Shown piece after piece: positions 16,814-28,139 of a stretch of 36,408 nucleotides of DNA (the stretch's first letter is position 1; every line of letters begins with the position of its first letter). The stretch is taken from assembly GCA_937958695.1 (NCBI GenBank), contig CALGNK010000020.1, positions 1 to 36,408 on the forward strand, written 5' to 3'. The DNA comes from an uncultured bacterium (GTDB lineage: Bacteria; DUMJ01). The notes beneath the pieces were generated by a model that was given only the letters and a program-made list of their open reading frames with translations, had not been told where the DNA came from and made no database searches. The position numbers and the translations under genes are program-made.

Positions 16814-18049
16814 ATGAAAGAAAGAAGACTAAATGTTTTCCTGGTAAGGGCTTTCCTTTTTTTCTATTATGCAGGTTGGTCTTTAGTATTCTCTTTTATA
16901 CCTGTACATCTAAGAGAATTAGGACTTTCTATGAGAGAGATAGGTTCTTTATCTGCTCTTTCTGCCTTTATAGGAGCCCTTATACAGACTCCTATAGGTA
17001 ATCTGTCTGATAAAGTACAGAAGAGAAAGCCCTTTATCATCTCTGGTTTACTGATAAATAGTTTTATATATCTTCTAATATTTCCAAGGATAAGTGCATA
17101 TAAAGATTTCTTATTTGTTTATATACTTTCTGGTTTATGCACATATACTATATTGACTATTTCTAGTGTACTCATAGTCGACCTCAGTCTTTTAGGAGAA
17201 ATTGGAAGGGACTACGCATCGAGTAGAATGTGGGGAAGTATTGGCTTTCTAGTTAGCATACTTTTAAGTGGAATTCTTCCCATACTAACTTATGGTAGAA
17301 TTATGTTTATAACCATAGGTATTATATTTCTAGTTTCTGTCTTTTTAGTGATACCCATAAAGGAACCAGAGAGGAAAATAGGTATTCTAGTCTCAGGGAT
17401 AAAAGGTTTCAAAAATTTAATATCAAATAAGCAGTTACTCAACTTTTTATTTTTCTACTTTCTCTACTACACTACGCTCACTAGTGCTTCAACTTATGTT
17501 AATCTGTTAGTAAAATCTTTAGGTGGCTCTAACAGAATGGTAAGTTTTTCTTACGCGATGAGCTCAGGAATAGAGATACCATTTATGTTTATTATGGGAA
17601 GTCTCTCAGATAGGATAGGTAGAAGGCCTTTATTAGTATTAGCTTCCCTAGCTCTTCCATTGAGAATGTTTTTATATAGTATAGCATCAAGTCCTTTGCA
17701 TATAGTAGCGATACAGAGTATGCATAGTATCACATTTGCTGTTATGGTTGTAGTACCTATAGCATATATAAACGACATTGTTCATCCGGAAGAAAGAGGA
17801 ACTGCTCAGGGGATGTTTAATATGATAACAGGTTTTGCTTCTGCATTTGCCCCGTTTTTTGCTGGCTATATAGCAGATGTCGTTGGTATTTCAAGAATGT
17901 ATCTGTCTCTTATGTTATTAGCAGTTGTTTCTAGCATTTTATTAATCTTTTATATAGAAGAATCTAAAGTTTTGCAGAAAGATAGGAACGATTCTTTATT
18001 AATGTTTTTGAAGGTACTCTCTGTGCCCTTATATAGAAGAGGGAAATAA
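16814..18049 (+). CDS. Major facilitator superfamily transporter
   Basis: A 411-residue membrane protein with about 12 hydrophobic segments. The MFS motif A between TM2 and TM3 reads GNLSDKVQKRKP, and a second copy in the C-terminal half reads GSLSDRIGRRPL. This indicates the usual two six-helix halves and a DHA1-like, proton-coupled exporter or sugar/drug transporter. The substrate cannot be read from the sequence. The ATG follows the LUD-protein stop with no spacing and no strong SD, suggesting translational coupling. Confidence 0.85.
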   Translation: MKERRLNVFLVRAFLFFYYAGWSLVFSFIPVHLRELGLSMREIGSLSALSAFIGALIQTPIGNLSDKVQKRKPFIISGLLINSFIYLLIFPRISAYKDFLFVYILSGLCTYTILTISSVLIVDLSLLGEIGRDYASSRMWGSIGFLVSILLSGILPILTYGRIMFITIGIIFLVSVFLVIPIKEPERKIGILVSGIKGFKNLISNKQLLNFLFFYFLYYTTLTSASTYVNLLVKSLGGSNRMVSFSYAMSSGIEIPFMFIMGSLSDRIGRRPLLVLASLALPLRMFLYSIASSPLHIVAIQSMHSITFAVMVVVPIAYINDIVHPEERGTAQGMFNMITGFASAFAPFFAGYIADVVGISRMYLSLMLLAVVSSILLIFYIEESKVLQKDRNDSLLMFLKVLSVPLYRRGK

Positions 18050-18053
18050 TTAG

Positions 18054-18062
18054 TGATATAAT
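18054..18062 (+). promoter_or_regulatory. Extended -10 promoter element ahead of the HAD gene
   Basis: TGATATAAT is a perfect extended -10 (TG-N-TATAAT) located 9 bp before the ATG at 18072. Transcription from it would begin at about 18069, giving a leader of only 0-3 nt. No SD exists before this ATG, which agrees with a leaderless message. No good -35 box was recognised. Confidence 0.45.
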
Positions 18063-18071
18063 AATTTAACT

Positions 18072-18869
18072 ATGATTAAGGTATTGGTTACAGATTTAGA
18101 TGGTACTATACTGTTTAATGATAATATTCCCGATGTTGTAAGAGAGGGAATTGATATGCTTCTTAATTATGGTATAAAAGTCTGTATAGCCAGCGGTAGA
18201 ATGTTTAGTTCTATATATAACTATTATAAGATTCTTGGACTAGATACCCCTATTATAGCCTATAATGGTGCTATGATAGGTGATAAAGATTTAAACATTA
18301 TTTATCATGAACCTATAGATTATCCTACTTGGTTTCAGATTTTTGAAGTCTTGCTAAGAGAAGATTTTCAGATTAATCTTTACTTTAATGATAAGTTATA
18401 TATATTTAGAGGAAATCCCTATGGGAATAACTATCCATTGCAGAATAAAGTCCATGCAATTTTTATAGATAATATAAAATATATCCCAAAGCTTCCTACT
18501 ACAAAGATTCTTGGCATAGGTCCTCCAGAACTAGTCAGGGAGACTCAGTTTAAACTTAAAGAGATATTTAACTGTAGATTCTGCATAACTACGAGCAGTC
18601 CAACGTACTTAGAAATCATGAATAATAGGGTATCAAAAGGTAAGGCTTTAAGATTTCTCTCTGAGATGTTAGGTATATCTACTTTTGAGATGGCTGGCCT
18701 AGGAGATAGTTTTAATGATTTTGAATTGATAAGAGATGCTGGTTTGGGAATAACTTTTAACAACTCGCCCGAAGAATTAAAGAAGATTGCTGATTATGTT
18801 ACCCAAAAGGATAGCCCTGAAGGTTTTAGAGAGGTGGTGGATTTTATAATATGGAAGAATCACTACTAA
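18072..18869 (+). CDS. Cof-type HAD-superfamily phosphatase
   Basis: A 265-residue HAD-IIB hydrolase. Motif I is DLDGTI with nucleophile D8 and acid D10, motif II is ASGR (40-43), motif III is K189 in SKGKAL, and motif IV is GDSFND (211-216). It probably dephosphorylates a sugar phosphate or nucleotide-like metabolite, but the substrate is unknown. The ATG has no SD and lies 9 bp after an extended -10 element. The 3' end overlaps rapZ by 19 nt, so it may head the rapZ-whiA-glycolysis operon. Confidence 0.88.
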   Translation: MIKVLVTDLDGTILFNDNIPDVVREGIDMLLNYGIKVCIASGRMFSSIYNYYKILGLDTPIIAYNGAMIGDKDLNIIYHEPIDYPTWFQIFEVLLREDFQINLYFNDKLYIFRGNPYGNNYPLQNKVHAIFIDNIKYIPKLPTTKILGIGPPELVRETQFKLKEIFNCRFCITTSSPTYLEIMNNRVSKGKALRFLSEMLGISTFEMAGLGDSFNDFELIRDAGLGITFNNSPEELKKIADYVTQKDSPEGFREVVDFIIWKNHY

Positions 18870-19723
18870 ATCTTATAATAATAACTGGTTTTTCTGGAGC
18901 AGGTAAGTCTCTAGCTATAAGATGTTATGAAGATATGGGTTATTTTTGTATAGATAATCTTCCTGTTACTCTCATACCTAAACTTGTTGAGCTGTGTATA
19001 CAATCTGGTGGTAAGATAAAGGATGTTGCTTTGGTTATTGATATAAGGGGCAAAGAGTTCTTCGACTCATTAAAGAATTCATTAGATACTATTCGTAAGA
19101 TGGGGGTAAAAGAGAAGATTATATTTTTAGAAGCTTCAGAAGACATCTTAGTAAGAAGATACAAGGAGAGTCGTAGACCACATCCCTTAAGTGAATTTGG
19201 TTCTCTGATAGAGAGTATTAGAGAAGAGAAGAAAATCTTACAGCCAATCAGAGAGATGGCAGATTATATAGTGGATACATCTAGAACCCCTCCAACTCAG
19301 TTGAAAGAAGTTCTTCAGAAGTTATCACTTTTTAAAGCCAAAGAAACCATGGTATTTAATATAGAATCTTTTGGATATAAATATGGCTTACCTCTTGACG
19401 CTGATTTATTGTTAGATGTAAGATTCTTAAATAACCCATTTTATGAGCCAGAGTTAAGGTTAAAGAGCGGTTTAGACAAAGAGGTAAAGGACTATGTAAT
19501 GCAGGACACTTCAACAGAAAGATTTTTGGAAAAAGTTGAGGATTTTGTAGAATTTCTCGTACCTCAATATGCGAAGTTGGGAAAATATCAGATAACTATT
19601 GCTATTGGTTGTACAGGTGGAAGACATAGATCTCCTGCTATTGTAGAGATATTAAAAGAGAGATTAGAAGAAAAGGGCTATAAAGTAATAGTTCACCATA
19701 GGGATATAGAAGCAGAAAAGTGA
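18851..19723 (+). CDS. rapZ: RapZ/YvcJ nucleotide-binding protein
   Basis: A 290-residue P-loop protein. Walker A GFSGAGKS is at 13-20, followed by the family motif GYFCIDNLP. The C-terminal domain has the diagnostic CTGGRHRSPAIVE. In E. coli, RapZ binds small RNAs that control glucosamine-6-phosphate synthase. In Gram-positive bacteria YvcJ is a nucleotidase-like protein linked to competence and cell envelope. The start overlaps the HAD gene by 19 nt. It directly adjoins whiA, but the usual middle gene yvcK is missing. Confidence 0.95.
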   Translation: MEESLLNLIIITGFSGAGKSLAIRCYEDMGYFCIDNLPVTLIPKLVELCIQSGGKIKDVALVIDIRGKEFFDSLKNSLDTIRKMGVKEKIIFLEASEDILVRRYKESRRPHPLSEFGSLIESIREEKKILQPIREMADYIVDTSRTPPTQLKEVLQKLSLFKAKETMVFNIESFGYKYGLPLDADLLLDVRFLNNPFYEPELRLKSGLDKEVKDYVMQDTSTERFLEKVEDFVEFLVPQYAKLGKYQITIAIGCTGGRHRSPAIVEILKERLEEKGYKVIVHHRDIEAEK

Positions 19724-20524
19724 AAGGATACTCAGAAGCTTTAAGACTTGAACTCTGTAAAAAGATACCTAATAGTATACAAGAGGCATTTGTAGAGTTA
19801 CAGGGTATTGTTGGTTCTAGAAAGAAATTAGGGAGTAATTTTATATATACAGAGAGATTAAATGTCGCCAATAGAATAACTATACTTTGGAAAATGATCT
19901 TTAAAAACTCTCTTAGTATGGACATAACAAAGTATAAAAAAGCCTATCGATTTTCCATAAAACTAGGGGAGGAGTATCTTAAGCTTTTAGAATGGCAGGG
20001 CGAAATGCCTAGGAATTTTCTCAGAGGAGTCTTCTTGGCTTCTGGCTTTATCTCAGACCCTGAAAAATGTTATAGGATAGAATTATTACCTCTTGAAAAG
20101 ACGTTTGCTAGGTATATAGCTAAGGCATTAAATGCTATTGGAATAAGACATACTATCTATGTGAAAAAGGTTTCTATAATTGGATTTCCTAAAGTTGAAA
20201 GATTTTTAAGTTTAATAGGAATTCAACAAGGTCTTATAAAGTTAGAAGAAATAAGAACATTAAAACTTATTAAAGAAGATACAAATAGAAGGATAAATTT
20301 TCAAGAATCTAATATAGAAAAGACTTTACTTTCAGCAGAAAGAGAGTTAGAGGCTATAAGAGTTTTAATGATTAACAATAAACTACCAGATAGATATAGA
20401 AAAATAGCAGAATTAAGATTAACTTATCCCCAAGCCACATTGAAAGAATTAGCAGAATTGTTGCAACCTCCAGTAAGTAAGAGCACTGTAGCCTACTATA
20501 TGAGAAGGTTAGAGAAATTAGCGG

Positions 20525-20550
<26 letters not shown>
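19720..20550 (+). CDS. whiA: WhiA-family DNA-binding protein
   Basis: A 276-residue WhiA homologue. The N-terminal two-thirds forms the LAGLIDADG-homing-endonuclease-like fold (RGVFLASGFISDPEK around 105-120). The C-terminal helix-turn-helix reads LRLTYPQATLKELAELL then PPVSKSTVAYYMRRLEKL, very close to the family pattern. In actinobacteria WhiA is a sporulation and division regulator. In Bacillus it affects division and chromosome segregation. The start is GTG, overlapping the rapZ stop by 4 nt. The stop lies 26 nt inside the next gene. Confidence 0.94.
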
Positions 20551-22470
<1,920 letters not shown>

Positions 22471-22483
22471 TGGGGTAAAGTCT

Positions 22484-23683
22484 ATGGATAAGCTTACAAT
22501 TAGAGATATCGATTTAAAAGGGAAGAGAGTCTTAACTAGAGTAGATTTTAATGTTCCTTTAGCTGATGGTAAAGTTGCGGATGATACGAGGATAAAGGCT
22601 GCTCTTCCCACTATAAATTATATGAGGGATAAGGGGGCAAAGGTTATACTTGTTACACATTTAGGAAGACCTAAGGGTGTTACTGAAAGTTTAAGATTAG
22701 ACCCTGTAGCATTTAGACTTAGAGAATTAGGCGTACCAGTAAAAAAACTAAATGACTGTATAGGTGATGAGGTAAAAAAGGCTGTATCAGAGATGAAAGA
22801 AGGGGATGTAATTCTTCTAGAAAATGTAAGATTTTATCCTGAAGAGGAGAAAAATGACCCTAAATTTACTCAGGAGTTAGCAAGCCTTGCAGATATATAT
22901 GTCAACGATGCCTTTGGCACTGCTCATAGAGCCCATGCTACTACAGAAGGTGTAGCTAGACTTTTGCCTGCGGTAGCAGGATTTCTTATGGAAAAAGAGA
23001 TTAAATTCTTCTCTAAGGTCTTAGAATCCCCAGAAAGGCCCTTTGTAGCGGTATTAGGAGGAGCTAAGGTTTCTGATAAGATTGGAGTTATTAGGAATCT
23101 TCTGGAAAAGGTAGATATAATTCTAATAGGCGGAGGTATGGCTTATACTTTCTTAAAATCCCTAGGATACGAGGTGGGAAAATCTATCTGCGAGGTTGAT
23201 AAAATTTCTCTAGCTAAGGAATTGTTAGACCTAGCTAAGGAGAAAAAGGTTGAACTTGTATTACCTGTAGATGTAGTTATAGCAGACAATTTTGCTCCGG
23301 ATGCAAATACTAAAGTGGTATCTGTATCTCAAATACCAAGTGATTGGCGAGGTTTAGACATAGGACCTCAGACTAGAGAGATATTCGCACAAAAGGTATC
23401 TCAAGCAAAGACTATAGTATGGAATGGACCATTGGGAGTATTCGAAATGCCTGCCTTTAGCGAAGGAACTAAGGCTGTAGGTATTGCTATAGCTAATACT
23501 AATGCATTAAAAGTAGTTGGCGGTGGCGAAACTGCAGAAGCAGTAGAAAAATTTGGCCTTGCTGAAAAAATGACACATGTATCTACCGGTGGTGGAGCTA
23601 GTCTAGAGTTTCTGGAAGGGAAGATGCTTCCCGGAGTAGCAATCTTAGATGATAGCGAGAGTATCAAGAGGAAGCTTAAATGA
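22484..23683 (+). CDS. pgk: Phosphoglycerate kinase
   Basis: A 399-residue two-domain kinase that makes ATP from 1,3-bisphosphoglycerate. Typical motifs are [48 protein letters not shown] and GGGETAEAV near the C-terminus (nucleotide binding). The length is normal, and no tpiA fusion is present, unlike in Thermotoga. It lies 13 bp after gapA with a weak GGGGT SD. Its stop overlaps the tpiA start by 4 nt. Confidence 0.98.
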   Translation: MDKLTIRDIDLKGKRVLTRVDFNVPLADGKVADDTRIKAALPTINYMRDKGAKVILVTHLGRPKGVTESLRLDPVAFRLRELGVPVKKLNDCIGDEVKKAVSEMKEGDVILLENVRFYPEEEKNDPKFTQELASLADIYVNDAFGTAHRAHATTEGVARLLPAVAGFLMEKEIKFFSKVLESPERPFVAVLGGAKVSDKIGVIRNLLEKVDIILIGGGMAYTFLKSLGYEVGKSICEVDKISLAKELLDLAKEKKVELVLPVDVVIADNFAPDANTKVVSVSQIPSDWRGLDIGPQTREIFAQKVSQAKTIVWNGPLGVFEMPAFSEGTKAVGIAIANTNALKVVGGGETAEAVEKFGLAEKMTHVSTGGGASLEFLEGKMLPGVAILDDSESIKRKLK

Positions 23684-24429
23684 GGCGAAGACTTATAGCT
23701 GGTAACTGGAAGATGAATGGTACTGTACCAGAGGCTATATCTCTGGTACAGCGCCTTAAACTTTTAGTATCAGATGTCCAAGATAGAGATATTGCAATAT
23801 GTCCACCATTTACCCTTTTAGACGTGGTTTCAAAGATGATTGTTGATACACGTATCTATCTTGGAGCTCAAGATATGTTTTGGGAAGAAAAGGGGGCTTT
23901 TACTGGAGAGATATCTCCTATAATGTTGAAAGAGTTTGATTGTACATTTGTTATCTTAGGGCATTCTGAGAGACGATGGATTATAGGAGAGACGGATGAA
24001 TTTATAGCTAAAAAAGTTGAGTCCGCAGTTAGAAATGGTATTACACCGATACTGTGTGTTGGTGAAAGATTGGAAGATAGAGAAGCAGGTAAGACAAAGG
24101 ATGTAGTTATTTCTCAGCTCGAAGGAAGTTTAGCTTTAATTAGAGACCCTGAGTCTCTGGTTATAGCTTATGAACCGGTATGGGCCATTGGCACGGGTAA
24201 ACCAGCATATCCCAGAGATGCAGTAGAAGTTATCTCTATGATAAGAGAATGGTATGGGTCTCGATTTGGAAAGAATAAAGCGGAAGAAGTAAGAATACTC
24301 TATGGTGGTAGTGTAACTCCTTCTAATATAGATGATTTTATGAGAGAAAGTGAAATAGACGGAGCTCTTGTTGGAGGGGCAAGTTTAAATTCAGATAGTT
24401 TTGCTAGAATAGTTAAGTATCTTTTGTAG
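23680..24429 (+). CDS. tpiA: Triosephosphate isomerase
   Basis: A 249-residue TIM barrel that interconverts dihydroxyacetone phosphate and glyceraldehyde 3-phosphate. The catalytic residues are all visible: K11 in NWKMN, H95 in GHSERR and E165 in [10 protein letters not shown]. The phosphate-binding GGSV and GGASL motifs follow. The ATG overlaps the pgk stop (ATGA), so the two are separate but coupled reading frames. Confidence 0.98.
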   Translation: MRRRLIAGNWKMNGTVPEAISLVQRLKLLVSDVQDRDIAICPPFTLLDVVSKMIVDTRIYLGAQDMFWEEKGAFTGEISPIMLKEFDCTFVILGHSERRWIIGETDEFIAKKVESAVRNGITPILCVGERLEDREAGKTKDVVISQLEGSLALIRDPESLVIAYEPVWAIGTGKPAYPRDAVEVISMIREWYGSRFGKNKAEEVRILYGGSVTPSNIDDFMRESEIDGALVGGASLNSDSFARIVKYLL

Positions 24430-24443
24430 GATAAGGGGGTATT

Positions 24444-24662
24444 ATGAAGACTACTTTAATGATCATACAGATAATAATAGCTTTAGGATTGAGTTTAATC
24501 ATCCTCTTAGAGCCTCCAAGAGGAGAAGGATTAGGAGCAATAGGAGGAAGTGCTAGACTTTTCCATGTAGGGAAAGAAAAGGAGAAAAGACTTGATAAGA
24601 TTATAGCAGTAATAGGAGTAGCATTCTTTATATTAGCTGGAATTTTAGCTTGGGCTTTGTAA
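24444..24662 (+). CDS. secG: Protein translocase subunit SecG
   Basis: A 72-residue inner-membrane protein with two hydrophobic segments (about 4-22 and 50-71). They enclose a glycine-rich loop EPPRGEGLGAIGGSARLF, typical of SecG. It assists SecYEG protein export. Position behind tpiA is common in bacteria. The SD AAGGGGGT precedes the ATG. It closes the operon, followed within 11 bp by a terminator. Confidence 0.92.
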   Translation: MKTTLMIIQIIIALGLSLIILLEPPRGEGLGAIGGSARLFHVGKEKEKRLDKIIAVIGVAFFILAGILAWAL

Positions 24663-24672
24663 AAAATAATTT

Positions 24673-24708
24673 AGGAGGGCAAAAAGGAATTTTGCCCTCC
24701 TCTTTTCT
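24673..24708. terminator. Bidirectional intrinsic terminator
   Basis: A perfect 12-bp hairpin: AGGAGGGCAAAA (24673-24684), loop AGGAA, TTTTGCCCTCCT (24690-24701). On the plus strand it is followed by CTTTTCTT, ending the gapA-secG transcript. On the minus strand the stem is followed by AAATTATTTTTT, ending the convergent glycoside hydrolase transcript. It sits exactly between the two converging genes. Confidence 0.93.
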
Positions 24709-27700
24709 TATTCAGAAAAGACTTCTAATTTGACCTGATCGAAAAGTCCAAGAGGCATTAGGATATAATCTGTAGTAAATTCTTCGCCCTCTGTTCTGAA
24801 TGACCTAGAATCAGTCCAAGCTCTCTTTCCGCTCTTTTGGTGTAAAGGACCTAACATATTCCTAGGACTACCTACTACTTCTATCTCTATCAAGTTCTTT
24901 CCCCTTACAACAAACGGAGTAATATCTAATCCATCTGCACACTTCCAAGGTATATGCCCTGCCAACTTACCGTTAACCCATATGGCAGTAGTAATAGCTG
25001 AATGATTCCCAAGTCTTAAGAACATCCTTTCATTCTCTTCTAGGTTTATATCTACCTCTTCTATATAGCTTATACTTCCAGCATAGTGTGGATATCCCTG
25101 TAAACACCAATCCCCAAAATGAATTCTTTCTGGCTCTTTTATTATCTCTCTAGTAAGAACGTCTATCCCAAAGTCTCCTATGATATAGCATTCCTCTATT
25201 TCCATCCTATTCTTATAAAGGCAGAATAGTATAAGTTCGTTTTCTCCTATTTTTGGTGTTGGTAATTCTATCCTGTCAAAACTCCTATCTAAATACCATC
25301 CTATAGGTTTGTTAGATATACTCTTTCCATTGAAAAGTATCTCAAAATCCTCTGCATTTTCAACAACTAGACTTATAGGAGTCCTAGGTATATCTTTTAC
25401 TTTGAATGTAAATCTAAACTCTACTGGTGTATCATCATTTGGGTGAGGTTGATATACCCATCTCCACCGCTGTTCTATACCATTTATATGGATATCTCTC
25501 ATTCCTAATCTTCTTCTAACTTCAAGCTGAGCCTTCCATACTGGGAGAACCTCTGACCATTCTTCCCCTTTAAATCTATACTGACAAAAATCTAAAGTAA
25601 GGACATTGGGATCGCTTCTTTTAAATCTAGTAACAGGCCCTATATATTGGCTTCTTTTGTACCTAAGCTCTTTAGGTTTACTTACAGTGGGTTTTGACTT
25701 AGGGTCAATTATATAGAGTTTAGATTCTGCTGGTCCAAAGGTTGTCTTTATTCTAGTTTGATTCTCCTCTTGGATAGCATATATCTCTTCTATCTCTCCT
25801 GTAAGAGGATTCCACTCTTCCACCTTACCATTGTTATGTATAGTGATCTCAACTGTATGGGAGTTATTTCTATCAGTATTTACTATAAAGAACACGTCAC
25901 TCTCATCTATATTCCTCTCCATATATATGAAACAACCAGCTTCTTCCCCTGGTGTTTCTTGTATGCGTATCCTAGGTTGTAAGATTTCATCTAATGCTTT
26001 AGATAACTCTCTTTTGTCACTTATAATAGTCATATTTGAGTGGCTAAAGAGCCAAGAGAGGTCTTCATCTTTGGCTAAGACTTTATCTGGAAGAGGCTTT
26101 ATGGCGATTACTCTTCCACCGCTATCCAAAAATTCCTTAATAAGCTCTACTGTCTTTCTCCTTATTGTCTTCATAGGTGGAAGGATAAGAACCTTATAAT
26201 CAGCCTGGTTTACAATAAATTTCCCATTTACTACCTTGCCATACTCCTCAATAATGGATTCGTCTCCTAAGTCAAAGTCTCTGTGTAGTGCTAGAAGTGT
26301 GTCTAGTATGCTCTGAAATTCTTCACCAATCTTTGAGATTTCCTCAGCATTAATACCATTAAATAGCATCCAAGCGCTTTCTATGGGATGTAGGAGAATG
26401 ATATCTCTAATTACCTTACCTTCTGAGAGTATAAGAGAGAGTCTAGCAAAGTAGTCTTCCACAACTTTATTGTATTTCCACCAGGTAGTATTATAGTTAA
26501 ATGATGGAGGGTAATCTCTCTTCCTACAACCTCTTAGGGTATATAGTGCTAGATGCTGACATCTTAGGTTTACACCTAAAGCGTACTGCCAATCACCAAC
26601 CCATTTTTGCCCTTCAAAAGTAAACTCCCATCCAGTACATCCGTAAAGTTCAGAAAGCACTCTATTTTTACCAAATTGGTTAGCTATACTACTACACTGT
26701 TTTACAGTTAATGTCTCTTTGATAGATTCTGTTAAGATATCTATTCCTGGGATTCCCTGATAAACATAATGGGGCATAATCGCTCCAGATGTAATGATAG
26801 CCCTTGGAAAGTCATTTTCGTAAAGGTAATGACCAGTGAATAGTAAGTTATTCTTTTGGCACCATTCTCCTAACTGTTTTGAATAAGCATTAACGAAGAG
26901 TTCAGTTATAGTTCTCCAGTAATCATATCTTATCTTATAAGATTTTTCTCCATCAAAGAAAAGGTACGGTAAGTTTTCTATGATATCATAGCCTCTTCTT
27001 TCTTTGAAAAATTCAGGGAATATATCGGTCCAAGGCAGACCTCTTTTAGCTACTCTCCAAGCAAATATATTCGGCTCATCTGTAAATATGCCTGGAATAG
27101 TTTTCCCAAATTCTTCTCCTACCTCTTTAAGATAAACTTCATATGTTGTTTCTATAAAAGTCTTTACACTTTTGGGATTTAAATTATCACTGTAGGTATC
27201 TCCGTTGAACCAATCTACTTTTGGACATATCTCTCTTTTAAAGATTAACCCAATCTCACCATCTTCAAGGGTCATCCTTTCTGTTATTTTCTTTAGTTTT
27301 ACTATGGAATTCTTATCTAACGTAGCTATAAAACTGACTACCCCCCCATTAGGGTCTATCTCTTTGTTAGCGACCTCTAAAGTTAAGATCTTTGCTCTAC
27401 CCTCGTCTCCTATCGCCTTAGCCACTAGACCTCCGGCAAAACCAGAAGGCCATCTGTCTTCATCATAAAGCCACGCATTCATTCCTATTTCTTTTGCTGT
27501 TTGGATAGATCTTTTTATGCAATTCATCCACTCTTCACTTAGATAAGGAGTTTCTAAGCCTTCTCTTGAATGCATAAAAAATCCACCCATCCCAGAGTAC
27601 TTCATATCCCTTATCTGCCTATCCAGCTCTTCTGGGTCTAACCTATCATTCCAAGACCAAAAAGGGGCCCCTCGATAATCTTTATCTGGATTAAAAAACT

Positions 27701-27719
27701 TTCTTCTTAACTCTTCCAT
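24708..27719 (-). CDS. GH106-like glycoside hydrolase (alpha-L-rhamnosidase-type)
   Basis: A 1003-residue protein. The N-terminal barrel starts with APFWSWNDRLDPEEL (18-32), FFMHSREGL (47-55) and WLYDEDRWPSG (83-93), typical of the GH106 family and relatives. Candidate acidic catalytic residues are E215 in FTDEPN and E357 in LSELYG. A long beta-rich C-terminal part (about 640-1003) contains segments like jelly-roll carbohydrate-binding domains. No signal peptide is present, so it would act on imported oligosaccharides or glycosides in the cytoplasm. The rhamnose substrate is inferred from the family only. SD AGGAGG lies 8 nt before the ATG. It is 26 bp behind the ferritin-like gene and probably co-transcribed with it. 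Confidence 0.83.
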   Translation of the reverse strand: MEELRRKFFNPDKDYRGAPFWSWNDRLDPEELDRQIRDMKYSGMGGFFMHSREGLETPYLSEEWMNCIKRSIQTAKEIGMNAWLYDEDRWPSGFAGGLVAKAIGDEGRAKILTLEVANKEIDPNGGVVSFIATLDKNSIVKLKKITERMTLEDGEIGLIFKREICPKVDWFNGDTYSDNLNPKSVKTFIETTYEVYLKEVGEEFGKTIPGIFTDEPNIFAWRVAKRGLPWTDIFPEFFKERRGYDIIENLPYLFFDGEKSYKIRYDYWRTITELFVNAYSKQLGEWCQKNNLLFTGHYLYENDFPRAIITSGAIMPHYVYQGIPGIDILTESIKETLTVKQCSSIANQFGKNRVLSELYGCTGWEFTFEGQKWVGDWQYALGVNLRCQHLALYTLRGCRKRDYPPSFNYNTTWWKYNKVVEDYFARLSLILSEGKVIRDIILLHPIESAWMLFNGINAEEISKIGEEFQSILDTLLALHRDFDLGDESIIEEYGKVVNGKFIVNQADYKVLILPPMKTIRRKTVELIKEFLDSGGRVIAIKPLPDKVLAKDEDLSWLFSHSNMTIISDKRELSKALDEILQPRIRIQETPGEEAGCFIYMERNIDESDVFFIVNTDRNNSHTVEITIHNNGKVEEWNPLTGEIEEIYAIQEENQTRIKTTFGPAESKLYIIDPKSKPTVSKPKELRYKRSQYIGPVTRFKRSDPNVLTLDFCQYRFKGEEWSEVLPVWKAQLEVRRRLGMRDIHINGIEQRWRWVYQPHPNDDTPVEFRFTFKVKDIPRTPISLVVENAEDFEILFNGKSISNKPIGWYLDRSFDRIELPTPKIGENELILFCLYKNRMEIEECYIIGDFGIDVLTREIIKEPERIHFGDWCLQGYPHYAGSISYIEEVDINLEENERMFLRLGNHSAITTAIWVNGKLAGHIPWKCADGLDITPFVVRGKNLIEIEVVGSPRNMLGPLHQKSGKRAWTDSRSFRTEGEEFTTDYILMPLGLFDQVKLEVFSE

Positions 27720-27745
27720 ATGAGAAACCTCCTCAAAAGAAGATT

Positions 27746-28054
27746 TTATTTACTTATTAATCTCCTAATTATCTCTTCTACCTCTTTTTCTCCCTCTTTA
27801 TAAAAGTTTTCCTCTTCTTTATCTAACTCTTTAAGGAGTCTTAGAAATTCTCCTACATGGACCTTTTCTTCATTTGCTATATCATATAAGACCTCTTTGG
27901 CTAAATCTTCATCAATTGATTCTGCTATCTCTTCGTAGATTTGGATAGCTTCGTACTCAGCAGCAATAAAGAATCTAATAGCTCTTATAAGCTCCTCTTT
28001 AGAGATCTTCTTGTTACTAGAAAGCGTTGAGTAAGGAGTTCCAAACTCAGGCAT
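27746..28054 (-). CDS. Encapsulin-type ferritin-like protein (EncFtn/FLP family)
   Basis: A 102-residue two-helix ferritin-like protein. Iron-site residues of encapsulated ferritins can be placed: E33 in AAEYEA, E63 and H66 in EEKVH, with Y40 near the site. The N-terminus MPEFGTP and KEELIRAIR resemble the domain fused to or encoded beside encapsulin shells in Pyrococcus and Thermotoga. Such proteins assemble into rings that oxidise Fe(II) and normally store iron inside the shell. No encapsulin gene is next to it here. SD AGGAGGA precedes the ATG, and it is divergent from an Rrf2 regulator that may control it. Confidence 0.85.
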   Translation of the reverse strand: MPEFGTPYSTLSSNKKISKEELIRAIRFFIAAEYEAIQIYEEIAESIDEDLAKEVLYDIANEEKVHVGEFLRLLKELDKEEENFYKEGEKEVEEIIRRLISK

Positions 28055-28087
28055 AATAATTCCTCCTATAGATAAGCTTTTTAGAAT

Positions 28088-28116
28088 ATTATATCACAAC
28101 CTATTAGGCATTGACC
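28088..28116 (-). promoter_or_regulatory. Promoter of the ferritin-like gene
   Basis: On the minus strand TATAAT occupies 28093-28088 and is preceded by TGA, giving an extended -10 (TGATATAAT). Transcription would begin near 28081, about 27 nt before the ATG. With a 17-bp spacer the -35 position falls on GGTCAA (28116-28111), exactly the reverse side of the rrf2 -35 box. It is weak there, so the extended -10 probably carries the promoter. Confidence 0.55.
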
Positions 28117-28139
28117 AAGAACCTAATATTCTTTATAAT
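28111..28139 (+). promoter_or_regulatory. Promoter of the Rrf2 regulator
   Basis: TTGACC (28111-28116), a 17-bp spacer and a perfect TATAAT (28134-28139). Transcription would begin around 28146. The area contains repeated CTAAT/ATTAG elements: CCTATTAGG (28100-28108 region), CCTAATATT between the boxes, and CTAATATTTTGTTAG just before the SD. These are candidate operator half-sites for autoregulation. Confidence 0.75.

Noticed and set aside
25758-26199. Plus-strand open frames inside the glycoside hydrolase gene
   Set aside because: They are shadows of the 1003-residue minus-strand gene, with no SD and atypical composition.
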